Shown piece by piece: positions 43,221 to 52,769 of a DNA stretch of 64,000 nt. Each line of letters begins with the position of its first letter. Position 1 is the first letter of the stretch. The DNA is from Sporomusa acidovorans (GTDB lineage: Bacteria; Bacillota; Negativicutes; Sporomusales; Sporomusaceae), in NCBI RefSeq assembly GCF_002257695.2, contig NZ_CP155571.1; one strand, 5' to 3'. The position numbers and the translations under genes are program-made. The notes under the pieces are model-generated. The model did not search any database and was not told the DNA's origin. It saw only the letters and a list, made by a program, of their open reading frames with translations.

Positions 43221-43310
43221 TATTACTATTTGTCGAAATTTATCATGAAACTTCGTGATAAATGACTTGGTTATATTATCATATTGATTATTAGTGTCTA
43301 TAGACATAAG

Positions 43311-43406
43311 AAAAGACTTGGTTTGTGCCAAGTCTTTCAGGACGCCGGCAGAAGCCGCCGTTCTTACTTATTAACAGAAAGGTTATACTTTCTGTTAATG
43401 TAAAAA
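43311..43406 (+). repeat. Dispersed two-hairpin repeat, copy B
   Basis: Hairpin AAGACTTGG-TTTGTG-CCAAGTCTT, core CAGGACGCCGGCAGAAGCC, then TTCTTACTTA and a second hairpin TTAACAGAAAG/CTTTCTGTTAA. Confidence 0.85.
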
Positions 43407-43426
43407 ACATCGTATATAAACGATGT

Positions 43427-43582
43427 TTAGCAATAGCATTCAATGTACTCTTCCGTCAATCTGTCAAGTTTTTGCTGCATTTCCCTGATTGTTCCTGCTG
43501 TAAAATTAAATTCCTGTAAATCATCACTATGGAGCAGAGATGAAAGTTTATCTATCTGCTTTAATAATTGAAGCTTTTTCAT
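43427..43582 (-). CDS. Small helical protein, possibly Spo0E-like phosphatase
   Basis: A 51-residue protein starting MKKLQLLKQIDKL with a second helix EMQQKLDRLTEEYIEC. Two short helices and the xLDxL..EY pattern recall Spo0E-family aspartyl-phosphate phosphatases that dephosphorylate Spo0A, but the usual Ser before LD is Lys and the match is weak. The ribosome site (AGGGAG) is about 12 bases upstream. It precedes the rRNA promoter region and lies downstream of the radical SAM genes' strand partner at 43704. Confidence 0.4.
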   Translation of the reverse strand: MKKLQLLKQIDKLSSLLHSDDLQEFNFTAGTIREMQQKLDRLTEEYIECYC

Positions 43583-43703
43583 TAGTATTACTACACTCTC
43601 CCTTAATTTTTGAACTGAATATAATATTAACAACTCTTGTTATCGTTGTAAATAAGTTTAAATAATCACAGAAGAGTAAGTTTATTCTAATAAATCAGCA
43701 TGT

Positions 43704-44660
43704 TTATAAAAATTTCTTTAAAGCTGCACCATTAAGATAATTACATTGCTTTCCCTGCCAAGTATCACGTGTCAGCATCTCTTCTTCAATTGCTTCACGA
43801 ATCTTCCACCAGCCAGTTTGCCAATTAGTAAAGAGCGTATTGGTCTCCGGCGCTCGCCCAATAAGTCGTTGAATAACAATATCGGGGTGAAGATATTCAA
43901 GAAATGCCACTACTCTCTCAACATATTCTTCCTTACTAATCAGTGCAATCTCACCTTTTTGATACCAATCAGCCATTACCGTATTTTTGACAATATATAA
44001 CGCATGCAGTTTAACTTGGTCAACCCCAATTGCTGAAAGGATCTTTGCACTTTCTATTGTATCACTCATATCATCCCAAGGAAGATTGAGGATTAGATGT
44101 GCACATACATCCATCGACCAACGTTTAACGCGCAGCGCAGCATCAATAAATTCGGCAAGAGTATGACCACGATTTATTTTTACGAGAGTATGATAATTTA
44201 CCGTCTGCAACCCTAGTTCAATACTTATATCAATGTTATGCTTTTCCTTGATTGTCGCCAGCATCTCCAAATAGTTGTCATTAATGCAATCAGGCCTGGT
44301 TGCCAACGCAATAGCAACAATATCTTCCTGGCAGGCTTCCAGTACATGTTGTTTTAATTGTTCAACCGGCAAATACGTATTGCTAAAATTTTGGAAATAG
44401 GGGATGAATTTTTTAGCTTTATATTTAGGCGCAATATGGGCTTTGTTTGCAGCCAATTGATCACGGACAGTTAGTGAGGCTGGCAAATTTTCGTAGCCGG
44501 CACCAATTTCACCGCAAAATACACATCCTTGCCGGCCGCACTGCCCATCGCGGTTTGGACATGTTACCGGTAAACTCACGGGTAATTTGTATACTTTTTC
44601 GCCATACTTTTGGCGCAGATAGTCAGAATACCTGTTATATCTGGTTCCAGAAGTCATCAT
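43704..44660 (-). CDS. Radical SAM protein, TIGR01212/YhcC-like
   Basis: A 318-residue radical SAM enzyme. The cluster-binding region CPNRDGQCGRQGCVFC (about residues 34-49) has the family-specific spacing; FIPYFQNFSNTYLP, ATRPDCIND, LGLQTVNYHTLVKINRGH and LNLPWDDM follow, all typical of this group. The reaction is not established; relatives are suspected to modify RNA. The start overlaps the stop of the upstream B12-binding radical SAM gene by 26 bases, so translation is coupled and the two probably work together. Confidence 0.85.
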   Translation of the reverse strand: MMTSGTRYNRYSDYLRQKYGEKVYKLPVSLPVTCPNRDGQCGRQGCVFCGEIGAGYENLPASLTVRDQLAANKAHIAPKYKAKKFIPYFQNFSNTYLPVEQLKQHVLEACQEDIVAIALATRPDCINDNYLEMLATIKEKHNIDISIELGLQTVNYHTLVKINRGHTLAEFIDAALRVKRWSMDVCAHLILNLPWDDMSDTIESAKILSAIGVDQVKLHALYIVKNTVMADWYQKGEIALISKEEYVERVVAFLEYLHPDIVIQRLIGRAPETNTLFTNWQTGWWKIREAIEEEMLTRDTWQGKQCNYLNGAALKKFL

Positions 44661-46404
44661 AATTGATCACCTGATAAGATGTTTTTAAATTTTGATAAGA
44701 GAAAAGTACCGCAACCTCGCGTTTGTCCAATTTTTCAGCACCTTGTAAATACGCGGGAATGTCCACACGAAATACTTCTATATGATAAGTTCTTTTTATA
44801 TCCCGCCAGGAAGTAAAGGTAAAATCAGGCAAATATCGCCGAACACAATCACTATTTCGCCAAAAGGCAGTTTTATAGTCAGCCCATTTATCGTTTGCCG
44901 CCTGATTTACTTGGTTCCATGGTAAAAATTCAGGACGAACTGTTCCGTGCTCACTCATAAGTGCATCAAATTTCAAAAGTTCATCATAGGTCTGTCTGGC
45001 ACTCGGATAAAACTCAGTACAAAATTCAGCCATATACCGATATAGATTCTTAGCGCTATGAGCAACAAGCTGATACCCATGCCGTTCCCAATAACCAGCC
45101 ACTTGACTGTAAAAGGCAAACGCTCCGCCGCCGCTAAGCTGAATAAGCCAGGGCAAACTATAGCGAAAACGCCCGCTATTATATATCTGTTCAAAGACTT
45201 CCTCTAAAATCTTAAGATGTCTGATCACCGTATAATCCATATAGTTGTTTGCCAAAACTTCGTACGGGGCAGTAGCCATGGCTATATAACCATGGCTGGC
45301 GGCATTCTGCCTGATGCCTGAGCCTTTAAGCAATTTTAAAAATCCGATTTGCAGCATATCTGGCTGAAGGCCGTAAACATCGTTAAAGGATTGGGCAAAA
45401 GCTGTACTATTTTCATAGGGCAAACCCACAATTAAATCCAAATGCAAGTGAATGTTGCCATATCTCCTGATTTGACCAACATAATTTACGATTTTCGTCC
45501 AGTTGTTATGTCTTTTTATAGCCGCAAGAGTTTGTTCATTTGTCGATTGAATACCAATTTCAAATTGAAATCTCCCCGCCGGCACCTGCTCAAGAAACTC
45601 CACCACTTCCTGATCCCAAATGTCGGCTGCAATCTCAAAATGAAAATTAGTCCGGCATGTTTGCCGCGCCAAAAATTGCAATATAGGAAAATAATGCTCT
45701 TTACGGGCATTAAACGTGCGATCAACAAATTTAACCTGCTTTACGTTATGTTCAATAAAGAACCTTAGATCACGCAGTACCTTCTCCAAGCTAACATACC
45801 GCACACCGGCAGTTATGCTCGATAAACAGTACTGGCAGCCAAAAGGACAGCCGCGCGAGCTTTCATAATACAGTATTTTGTCTTTAAGATCCTCCATATC
45901 TGCGTGCATATAAGGAAAGGGAATGTCATCAAGTCTGGCAACTATTTGCGGTTTACCGGCAATAACGGTTCCCGCTTGCCGATAGGCTAAGCCAGGAAGG
46001 TTGCCCGTTCGCTGTCCTGCACGCAACGTTGCCAGCAGGGTATCCAAGGTTTCCTCACCTTCACCTAATACGATATAATCAATAGCCGTATACTTCCGTA
46101 ATAGTTCTTCAGGTTGATAAGATACCTCCGGCCCCCCCAGAACGATAATCGTTTTCGGCTGTACTTTTTTTATGAGGTCGGCAAGCTGCAAAGTTGCCTC
46201 TATGTTCCAGATATAGCAAGCTAAGCCGATGACATCAGCCTGGTAGGAAAAAAGGTCGCTAACTATCGCCAGCAACCCATTATTGACCGTGTATTCGCGA
46301 ACAACTATGTTCCGGCCCGGGGCTTGGCAAAAGGACGCTAAATAACGCAATGCCAATGATGAATGAATATATTTGGCATTCAATGTTGCCAGTGCAATGT
46401 TCAT
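44635..46404 (-). CDS. B12-binding domain radical SAM protein (DUF4080 type)
   Basis: A protein of about 589 residues. The N-terminal cobalamin-binding Rossmann domain covers about 1-140 (SSLALRYLASF, VIGLACYIWNIEATLQLADLI, IVLGGPEVSYQPEELL), followed by a radical SAM domain with SSRGCPFGCQYCLSS (CxxxCxxC), IKFVDRTFN-like VKFVDRTFNARKEH and FQFEIGIQSTNEQTL, and a C-terminal DUF4080 region. Substrate unknown. The ATG at 46404 (MNIALATLNAKYIHSSL) is favoured by GGGAG upstream over the ATGs at 46410 and 46422. Confidence 0.85.
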   Translation of the reverse strand: MNIALATLNAKYIHSSLALRYLASFCQAPGRNIVVREYTVNNGLLAIVSDLFSYQADVIGLACYIWNIEATLQLADLIKKVQPKTIIVLGGPEVSYQPEELLRKYTAIDYIVLGEGEETLDTLLATLRAGQRTGNLPGLAYRQAGTVIAGKPQIVARLDDIPFPYMHADMEDLKDKILYYESSRGCPFGCQYCLSSITAGVRYVSLEKVLRDLRFFIEHNVKQVKFVDRTFNARKEHYFPILQFLARQTCRTNFHFEIAADIWDQEVVEFLEQVPAGRFQFEIGIQSTNEQTLAAIKRHNNWTKIVNYVGQIRRYGNIHLHLDLIVGLPYENSTAFAQSFNDVYGLQPDMLQIGFLKLLKGSGIRQNAASHGYIAMATAPYEVLANNYMDYTVIRHLKILEEVFEQIYNSGRFRYSLPWLIQLSGGGAFAFYSQVAGYWERHGYQLVAHSAKNLYRYMAEFCTEFYPSARQTYDELLKFDALMSEHGTVRPEFLPWNQVNQAANDKWADYKTAFWRNSDCVRRYLPDFTFTSWRDIKRTYHIEVFRVDIPAYLQGAEKLDKREVAVLFSYQNLKTSYQVINYDDFWNQI

Positions 46405-46584
46405 AATCATTCTCCCATCCACAATCTCCCTGCAAGTATAGTGGTTTCGGACTAACTTGTCAAATCTAGTGCCTTGACCGGATTAGATATAGTGCTATTC
46501 ACCAATAAAATGAGCTCTGCATAAAATAAATTAAGGTAAACATTATCTTAAAGCTCACTATACTGCGTAAGGATGGTGAAAACG

Positions 46585-47367
46585 ATGCGCATTATGCTTG
46601 ACGGGCGCTATCTACCTGGTAATGCCCGCGTCAACCGTGATTTATTAATAACGCTTCGCAACATAGCGAAAGCATTAAAATTTGGAATTCGTTATGACGC
46701 CCAACGGGAACTTGTTCTAATAAACTCCAAAGATTCCTCCATACCGCCACTGCCAAGCGAACATCTTGCAGACGAAAGAACCGAAGATGAAAACGCCCGC
46801 CTTGCAGGCAAAGTTATTTGTCTTGACCCCGGACATGGCGGCAGTGACCCGGGTGCACTTGGGCCAACCGGTACAACGGAAAAAGACAATACCCTGGCGA
46901 TTGCTTTATCACTGAAGGAAAAACTGGAAAAAAACGGTGCCACAGTGGTTATGACCAGGGATAGCGATAGCGAAGTAGTTTCCGCAGAAACCAGCGCTGC
47001 GGAAGATCTCAGCACACGGGTAGATATTGCCAATCAGTCGGAAGTAGATTTATTCATTAGCATCCATAATGATGCATTCTCCAGCCAGACAGCCGCCGGC
47101 ACAACCACTTTCCACTACGGCGACAAAGATTCTATTAAATTAGCCAATCTTGTCCAACAGGGACTCTGTGAAAAACTCGGTACTAAAAATAGAGGGGCTC
47201 GCTTTGCCAGCCTGTATGTATTGCGGTATACGAATATGCCTTCTATTTTAATTGAAATCGCTTTTATCTCCAACATGGTAGAAGAAATGCTATTATCCAG
47301 TGTAGATGGCCGGGATAATGCAGCTGAAAGCATTTGTGACAGTATATTAAAATATTATAAAGTATAG
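46585..47367 (+). CDS. N-acetylmuramoyl-L-alanine amidase (Amidase_3)
   Basis: A 260-residue zinc amidase cutting the lactyl-peptide bond of peptidoglycan. Zinc/catalytic residues are in DPGHGGSDPGALG, TTEKDNTLAI (Glu), and ISIHNDAF (His), with the final catalytic Glu in ILIEIAFISN. An N-terminal 65-residue segment (LDGRYLPGNARVNRDLLITLRNIAKALKFGIRYD) resembles a copper-amine-oxidase-like module used for wall binding. No signal peptide is visible with any start. Start 46585 has AAGGATGG eight bases upstream. Absence of a signal suggests a role in the mother cell during sporulation, non-classical export, or a wrong start. Confidence 0.85.
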   Translation: MRIMLDGRYLPGNARVNRDLLITLRNIAKALKFGIRYDAQRELVLINSKDSSIPPLPSEHLADERTEDENARLAGKVICLDPGHGGSDPGALGPTGTTEKDNTLAIALSLKEKLEKNGATVVMTRDSDSEVVSAETSAAEDLSTRVDIANQSEVDLFISIHNDAFSSQTAAGTTTFHYGDKDSIKLANLVQQGLCEKLGTKNRGARFASLYVLRYTNMPSILIEIAFISNMVEEMLLSSVDGRDNAAESICDSILKYYKV

Positions 47368-47468
47368 GAATTATTTTATTTAGGGCATGCTATACCCAGG
47401 AAATACCACCCTATCTGACTAATATAATATATATTATATAATGTAAACTCTCAAAAGGAAGTGTTTTC

Positions 47469-49280
47469 ATGCCAGAACCATCTACCACATTGCCCTCCCG
47501 TGACCAAATAAAACCTGAGTATAAATGGAAAATGGAAGATATCTATGCCACAGAAGATCTATGGCAAGCTGATTTTGACACTCTCAAGGGATATTTACCA
47601 AGAATTATGGAATATAGAGAAACCCTATCGCAATCAGCCGCCAGACTTGCTGACTGTTTAAAACTGCGGGATGAAATCAGTATTATGGCCGGCAAATTGT
47701 TTGCCTATGCACGCTTGCACCGTGATGAAAATACCGCCAATGCCAAATACCAATCACTTGTTGGCAAAGCCGAAGGATTGCTGGCGGACTTAGGTGCAGC
47801 CAGTTCATTTATTGAACCGGAAATACTCGCTCTGCCTGATGCCACATTAGCACAATTCCGCAACAATGAGCATTTGGCTGATTATACCTTCTACTTTGAT
47901 AATCTGGCCCGTCAAAAACAACACGTACTATCCCCGGCAGAGGAAGAAATCCTAGCCAGAGCAGCCGAAGCAACCCAGGCAGCAGAAAATATTTTTAACA
48001 TGCTGGCACATGCAGATATGACCTTCCCTGACATTACTGACGAAAACGGAAAAACGCTCACCCTGAGCGAAGGCCGTTACCGTTCCTTAATTATGTCGCC
48101 TGACCGCCGGGTTCGTAAAGATGCCTTTCTCGGGTTATTTGGCGCGTATAATGCCCTGCGTAATAGTTTTGCTGCCATACTGACAGGCAATGTAAAGAAA
48201 AACATTTTTTACGGTCGCACCCGTAGATTCACTTCCACTTTAGAATCTGCTTTGTCTGATGGCAATATTCCGGTAAACGTTTACAATAATCTGCTGACCA
48301 CCGTCAACAACAACCTAGAACCCCTACACCGTTACGTTGCTCTCAAGAAAAAAGCGTTGAAACTAGACAATATCCATATGTATGATTTGTATACGCCGGT
48401 GGCTCCCAATACAAAATTTAATATACCTTACCCGGATGGCCTGCAGCTAGTCCGTGACGGGCTTGCCCCGCTAGGTCCCGAATATGCAGCAGTTTTAAAT
48501 AAAGGACTGACCTCCGGCTGGATAGACGTCTATGAAAATAAAGGGAAACAAACCGGCGCTTACAGCTGGGGGGTGTATGATGTTCATCCTTTTGTTCTTT
48601 TAAATTATAATAAACGTCTGGAAGATGTCAGTACCCTCGCCCATGAAATGGGGCACGCTATCCATAGTTATTACAGTCAGGCTTCCCAACCCTATGCGAC
48701 TGCTGAATATACGATATTTACAGCCGAAGTAGCCTCGACCACCAATGAAATTCTCCTCAATAACCACCTTTTAAAAACAACGGCCGACAAACTAAAAAAA
48801 CTATATTTAGTAAACCAATACCTCGAAATGGTGCGTACCACTGTTTACCGGCAAACTCTGTTTGCTGAATTCGAGAAATCCATCTATGAAAAGGCGGAAG
48901 AAGGTGAAACTCTTACTGCAGACTTACTGGATGAAATGTGGCATGCGCTTAACGCCAAATATTATGGTTCTGAAATAGTAATTGATCCCGAAATTAACAC
49001 AGAATGGGCGAGAATCCCGCATTTCTACTGGAATTTCTACGTTTACCAATATGTTACCGGTTATGCTGCAGCAACCACCCTGGCAGAAAAAATGCTTACA
49101 GAGGATGCCGCAGCCCAACAGCGGTATATTAACTTTCTTAAAAGCGGCGGCGCCGACTATCCTATTACTATTCTCAAAAACGCCGGTGTCGATATGTCTA
49201 CCCCGCAGCCTGTTGAACTTACTCTGAATAAGTTTTCCAGCATGCTTGACGAGTTGGAAAATTTATTATCCAACTCTTGA
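47469..49280 (+). CDS. pepF: Oligoendopeptidase F (M3 family)
   Basis: Cytosolic zinc oligopeptidase of 603 residues that digests medium-length peptides. N-terminal M3_N domain (about 110-190) and M3 catalytic domain with STLAHEMGHAIHSYY (HExxH near residue 392) and the downstream Glu in YTIFTAEVASTTNEILL. Length is the family norm. AAAAGGAAG precedes the ATG. The A+T-rich alternating stretch at 47423-47443 likely contains its promoter. It stands alone. Confidence 0.94.
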   Translation: MPEPSTTLPSRDQIKPEYKWKMEDIYATEDLWQADFDTLKGYLPRIMEYRETLSQSAARLADCLKLRDEISIMAGKLFAYARLHRDENTANAKYQSLVGKAEGLLADLGAASSFIEPEILALPDATLAQFRNNEHLADYTFYFDNLARQKQHVLSPAEEEILARAAEATQAAENIFNMLAHADMTFPDITDENGKTLTLSEGRYRSLIMSPDRRVRKDAFLGLFGAYNALRNSFAAILTGNVKKNIFYGRTRRFTSTLESALSDGNIPVNVYNNLLTTVNNNLEPLHRYVALKKKALKLDNIHMYDLYTPVAPNTKFNIPYPDGLQLVRDGLAPLGPEYAAVLNKGLTSGWIDVYENKGKQTGAYSWGVYDVHPFVLLNYNKRLEDVSTLAHEMGHAIHSYYSQASQPYATAEYTIFTAEVASTTNEILLNNHLLKTTADKLKKLYLVNQYLEMVRTTVYRQTLFAEFEKSIYEKAEEGETLTADLLDEMWHALNAKYYGSEIVIDPEINTEWARIPHFYWNFYVYQYVTGYAAATTLAEKMLTEDAAAQQRYINFLKSGGADYPITILKNAGVDMSTPQPVELTLNKFSSMLDELENLLSNS

Positions 49281-49412
49281 CAATTGGTCATATGGGGGTT
49301 ATAGTGTTTATATGACAAAACATAATTGCTCTCGATGGCTAGCAACTTCATGTCTTGACCAACCGACAAGCAATTGTTTACGTCAAACACATATTACGGA
49401 GGTTGGTTAAAC

Positions 49413-49700
49413 ATGGAATTTCAAGACAAAGACCTTACCTGTAAAGAATGCGGTGCAACATTTACGTTTACCGCATCTGAACAAGCTTTTTATGCTGAGA
49501 AAGGTTTTCAAAATGATCCTTCTCGCTGCCCGGAATGCCGCTCAGCCAGAAAACGCCAAAACGGTGGCAATTCTCGTCCGCCACGCGAAATGTTTGATGC
49601 TGTCTGCAGCGCTTGTGGTTGTGAAACCCAGGTTCCTTTCCGTCCTACTGCCGGAAAACCTGTATACTGCCGCGAATGCTTTCAAGCAAATAGAAACTAG
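49413..49700 (+). CDS. Zinc-ribbon domain protein (CxxC x4)
   Basis: A 95-residue protein with four CxxC knuckles: CKECGATFTF, CPECRSARKRQNGG, CSACGCETQVPF and CRECF. The pattern matches small two-zinc-ribbon proteins annotated as 'zinc-ribbon domain-containing' or CxxC_CXXC_SSSS family, common in Firmicutes and often cold- or RNA-associated; function is not established. GGAGG lies ten bases upstream of the ATG at 49413. Confidence 0.8.
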   Translation: MEFQDKDLTCKECGATFTFTASEQAFYAEKGFQNDPSRCPECRSARKRQNGGNSRPPREMFDAVCSACGCETQVPFRPTAGKPVYCRECFQANRN

Positions 49701-49753
49701 TTAATTCGCCAATTAGCAGGCCAGATTTATCTGGCCTGTTTTTTACATTACCA

Positions 49754-49842
49754 GAGAGGTTAGCCTTTCTGATAATAAGTAAGAACGACTAGGGCTTCTG
49801 CCGGCGTCCTGAGGGACTTGGCACAAGCCCAGTCTTTTTTTA
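49754..49842 (-). repeat. Dispersed two-hairpin repeat, copy C (inverted)
   Basis: On the minus strand: AAGACTGGGCTTGTGCCAAGTC, core CAGGACGCCGGCAGAAGCC, CTAGTCGTTCTTACTTATTA, then a second hairpin around TCAGAAAGG. It lies between the zinc-ribbon gene and the DNA ligase gene. Confidence 0.85.
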
Positions 49843-49966
49843 TGTCTGTAAATAAGATTGCTTTCCGCAGATTATTTATTTTTGTAATATATTTATCCTG
49901 CATGCAAAAACTATTACTAGCAAATGCGTTATCGCCCTGCCTATCCAAACATTAATTGAGGTTATT

Positions 49967-50953
49967 ATGTCAAATATCAAACCCATGTTGGCTAAAACCG
50001 GGCAGTTGCCTGCCAGCCAAAGTGAATATAGTTTTGAGATTAAATGGGATGGGATTAGAGCTCTCTTTTATCTGCAAAAAGACGGCTACAAAGTAATGAG
50101 CCGTAATCTTAAAGATATCACTTTTCAATATCCTGAGCTTGCGAGTCTGGCAGCAACTGCCGGACGCTGCCAGAGCGAATTGATTCTCGATGGTGAAATT
50201 GTGGCTTTTGATAGCGCCGGACTTCCCTCCTTTTCCTTACTTCAACACCGGATGGGGGTAAAAGACAACGCGGTTATCGCTAAACTACAAGAAAAAGTAC
50301 CCATAACCTATATAATTTTTGATATTTTATCTCTTGACAATTGCTCTCTCTTGAAAAAAAATTATCTTGAACGTCGCTTTCTATTGGAAAATCTCGCTTT
50401 ACACGATATCCATTGGCAGACCCCGGCCTATAAAACGGGCGACGGTAAAGCAATTCTTACAGCCAGTCGCCAGCTAGGCTTAGAAGGGATTATCGCCAAG
50501 CGCCTGGACAGTCATTACGAAGCAGGTAAACGCAGCGGTGCCTGGCTCAAAATCAAAAACCAACGCCGCCAGGAACTCGTTATTGGCGGCTGGATCCCAG
50601 GGCAGGGTTCCCGTAAAGGAAAAATTGGTGCACTGCTGCTCGGCTACTACGATAAAGCCATCCGGGACGTTAAATCTAGTGGTAATTCCCAGCAGTTATT
50701 ATATGCGGGCAAAGTTGGCACCGGCTTTACTCAGTCAACACTCTCATCACTTGCCAAACTATTGTCTCCGTTAGAAAAAACGAGCAGTCCATTTACCCCA
50801 GACCCGGGAATTAAGGGCGCACAATTTGTTGATCCGGTTTTAGTCGGTGAGTTCGAATTTACTGAATGGACGCCCAATCATACCCTCCGTCATCCATCTT
50901 TTAAAGGATTAAGAAATGATAAAGATCCCCGCCAGGTTATTCGTGAAGACTAA
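49967..50953 (+). CDS. ligD: ATP-dependent DNA ligase (LigD ligase-domain type)
   Basis: A 328-residue nick-sealing ligase of the NHEJ system. Adenylation lysine in FEIKWDGIRALF (residue 26), then LDGEIVAFD, SFSLLQHRMG, LEGIIAKRLDSHYEAGKRSGAWLKIKN (motifs IV-V) and an OB-fold C-terminal domain ending with GEFEFTEWTPNHTLRHPSFKGLR. It is the ligase domain alone; the polymerase domain is encoded separately two genes on, and no phosphoesterase domain is present. Ku follows after 20 bases, so the three genes are an operon. Confidence 0.9.
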   Translation: MSNIKPMLAKTGQLPASQSEYSFEIKWDGIRALFYLQKDGYKVMSRNLKDITFQYPELASLAATAGRCQSELILDGEIVAFDSAGLPSFSLLQHRMGVKDNAVIAKLQEKVPITYIIFDILSLDNCSLLKKNYLERRFLLENLALHDIHWQTPAYKTGDGKAILTASRQLGLEGIIAKRLDSHYEAGKRSGAWLKIKNQRRQELVIGGWIPGQGSRKGKIGALLLGYYDKAIRDVKSSGNSQQLLYAGKVGTGFTQSTLSSLAKLLSPLEKTSSPFTPDPGIKGAQFVDPVLVGEFEFTEWTPNHTLRHPSFKGLRNDKDPRQVIRED

Positions 50954-50973
50954 AGAACTGGAGGTAATCGCCT

Positions 50974-51825
50974 ATGCCCCGTCCTATGTGGAGTGGTTCA
51001 ATCAGTTTTGGTCTTGTCAACATTCCTGTAAAACTTTACAATGCCGTCAGAAAGAAATCCATTAACTTTAATCAACTGCGGAAGTCAGACGGTTGCCGTA
51101 TCCGCCTAAAAAAAGTCTGCCCGGCCGACGGTGCAGAAGTTCCTGCTGAGAATATTGTAAAAGGATATCAAATTTCTCCTGACCAATACGTAATTGTCAC
51201 CAGCGAGGAACTGGAAGCGGTTCAGCCCAAAAACGCCCGGACAATTGCCATTGAAGATTTTGTTCAATTAGACCAAATTGATCCGTTATATTATGATAAT
51301 TGTTATTACCTCACCCCCGATAAAGGGGCAGGCAAAGCCTATTCTTTATTATTAACAGCTATGCGGCACAGCGGAAAGATCGCTATTGCCCGGGTCGTCA
51401 TGCGTAACAAAGAATATCTCACCGCCATCCGTCCTGCCGGCAAAGCACTGGCCCTTTCGACCATGCACTTTGCCGATGAAATCATTGCCGTTGACGAACT
51501 GGAAGATTTGCCAATAGACATTCCCGAACCGGATAAACGGGAATTGGCTATGGCCGAACAATTAATCAATTCCCTTTCAACCGGCTTTGAACCGGAAAAA
51601 TACTATGATCAATATTATCAACAGGTAATGGCCATGCTGGAGAAAAAGGCTGAGGGGCAAATCGTAGTAAGTCAGCCTGAAGTAAAAGAAAAAGGCAAAG
51701 TAATTGACTTAATGGCAGCTCTTGAAGCCAGCATTTCGGCCATAAAAAACAAACCCGAAAATGGCAGGGAAAAGCAGATTAAAAATTCTGCTAGTAAAAC
51801 CAGAAAGAAAAAAGCCCATGCCTAA
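50974..51825 (+). CDS. ku: Ku protein (NHEJ DNA-end binding)
   Basis: A 283-residue bacterial Ku homodimer subunit that rings DNA ends and recruits LigD. The Ku core begins MPRPMWSGSISFGLVNIPVKLYNAV and includes CPADGAEVP, ITPDQYVIVTSEEL-like ISPDQYVIVTSEELEAV, IDPLYYDNCYYLTPDKGAGKAYSLL, and a basic C-terminal tail (KNSASKTRKKKAHA). The tail resembles the minimal lysine-rich extension important for threading. The stop overlaps the polymerase gene start by eight bases. Confidence 0.93.
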   Translation: MPRPMWSGSISFGLVNIPVKLYNAVRKKSINFNQLRKSDGCRIRLKKVCPADGAEVPAENIVKGYQISPDQYVIVTSEELEAVQPKNARTIAIEDFVQLDQIDPLYYDNCYYLTPDKGAGKAYSLLLTAMRHSGKIAIARVVMRNKEYLTAIRPAGKALALSTMHFADEIIAVDELEDLPIDIPEPDKRELAMAEQLINSLSTGFEPEKYYDQYYQQVMAMLEKKAEGQIVVSQPEVKEKGKVIDLMAALEASISAIKNKPENGREKQIKNSASKTRKKKAHA

Positions 51826-52741
51826 TAATAACAAAACGAAAACAAGTATTGAGGTAGCCGGACGCACACTAAAAATCGGCAACCTTGATAAAATATTTTA
51901 TTCTGCCACAGGTTTTACCAAAGGCCAGATGCTTGACTACTACATTCGTATAGCCCCTGTTCTTTTACCCCACCTTGCCAATCACCCGTTGACTATGAAG
52001 CGCTATCCGCATGGTGCGCAGGGCAAATTTTTCTATCAAAAAGAATGTCCCTCTCCCCGTCCGGACTGGGTCAAAACCATACCGGTATGGAGTAGAGGTA
52101 ATAACCGCAACATTAATTTTTGCAATGCCATTGATCTGCCAACCTTGGTATGGGCTGTCAACCTGGCTGCACTTGAATTGCATACTTCCCTGTCAGTAGC
52201 TCCGGCAATAAGCCGTCCCTCGCTGCTGGTGTTTGATCTTGACCCCGGTCCGCCGGCCACTATTATTGAATGCGCTCAAGTCAGCTTACTGTTAAAAGAA
52301 TATTTTGACAGGCATAATCTGCAAAGCTTCCCAAAAACATCAGGCTCAAAAGGTCTGCAGGTTTATCTTCCACTAAATACACCGGTAAATTATGACACAA
52401 CTAAAAATTTTGCCAGAGCTTTAGCAACTCGCTTTCAACAAAAATACCCTGACCAGATTGTTGCCAATATGAAGAAAATACTACGCACGGGCAAAGTATT
52501 TATTGATTGGAGTCAAAATGACGAACATAAAACAACCGTCTGCGTTTATTCGCTGCGTGCCAGGGAGCATCCAACCGTATCAACTCCGGTAACCTGGCAG
52601 GAAGTTACCCAGGCTCATAAACAAAGAAACCCCGATTTACTCACCTTTGAAGCAGCTCAGGTACTGGAACGTGTATCTCAGACGGGTGATTTATTTTCTC
52701 CAGTGCTAACTCTTAGGCAAAAACTGCCTGCCATACACTAA
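51818..52741 (+). CDS. LigD-type primase-polymerase domain protein
   Basis: A 307-residue archaeo-eukaryotic primase-like polymerase that fills gaps at joined DNA ends. Family marks: NLDKIFYSATGFTKGQMLDYY, LTMKRYPHGAQGKFFYQKECP, LEIHT-like LELHTSLS, the catalytic Asp pair in LVFDLDPGP, TSGSKGLQVYLPL and FIDWSQND. It is a stand-alone protein, unlike the fused LigD of mycobacteria or Pseudomonas. The ATG at 51818 overlaps the end of ku, showing translational coupling. A strong terminator follows. Confidence 0.92.
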   Translation: MPNNNKTKTSIEVAGRTLKIGNLDKIFYSATGFTKGQMLDYYIRIAPVLLPHLANHPLTMKRYPHGAQGKFFYQKECPSPRPDWVKTIPVWSRGNNRNINFCNAIDLPTLVWAVNLAALELHTSLSVAPAISRPSLLVFDLDPGPPATIIECAQVSLLLKEYFDRHNLQSFPKTSGSKGLQVYLPLNTPVNYDTTKNFARALATRFQQKYPDQIVANMKKILRTGKVFIDWSQNDEHKTTVCVYSLRAREHPTVSTPVTWQEVTQAHKQRNPDLLTFEAAQVLERVSQTGDLFSPVLTLRQKLPAIH

Positions 52742-52769
52742 AAAGAGAGCCCGCCGCAGCAATAGCAAG

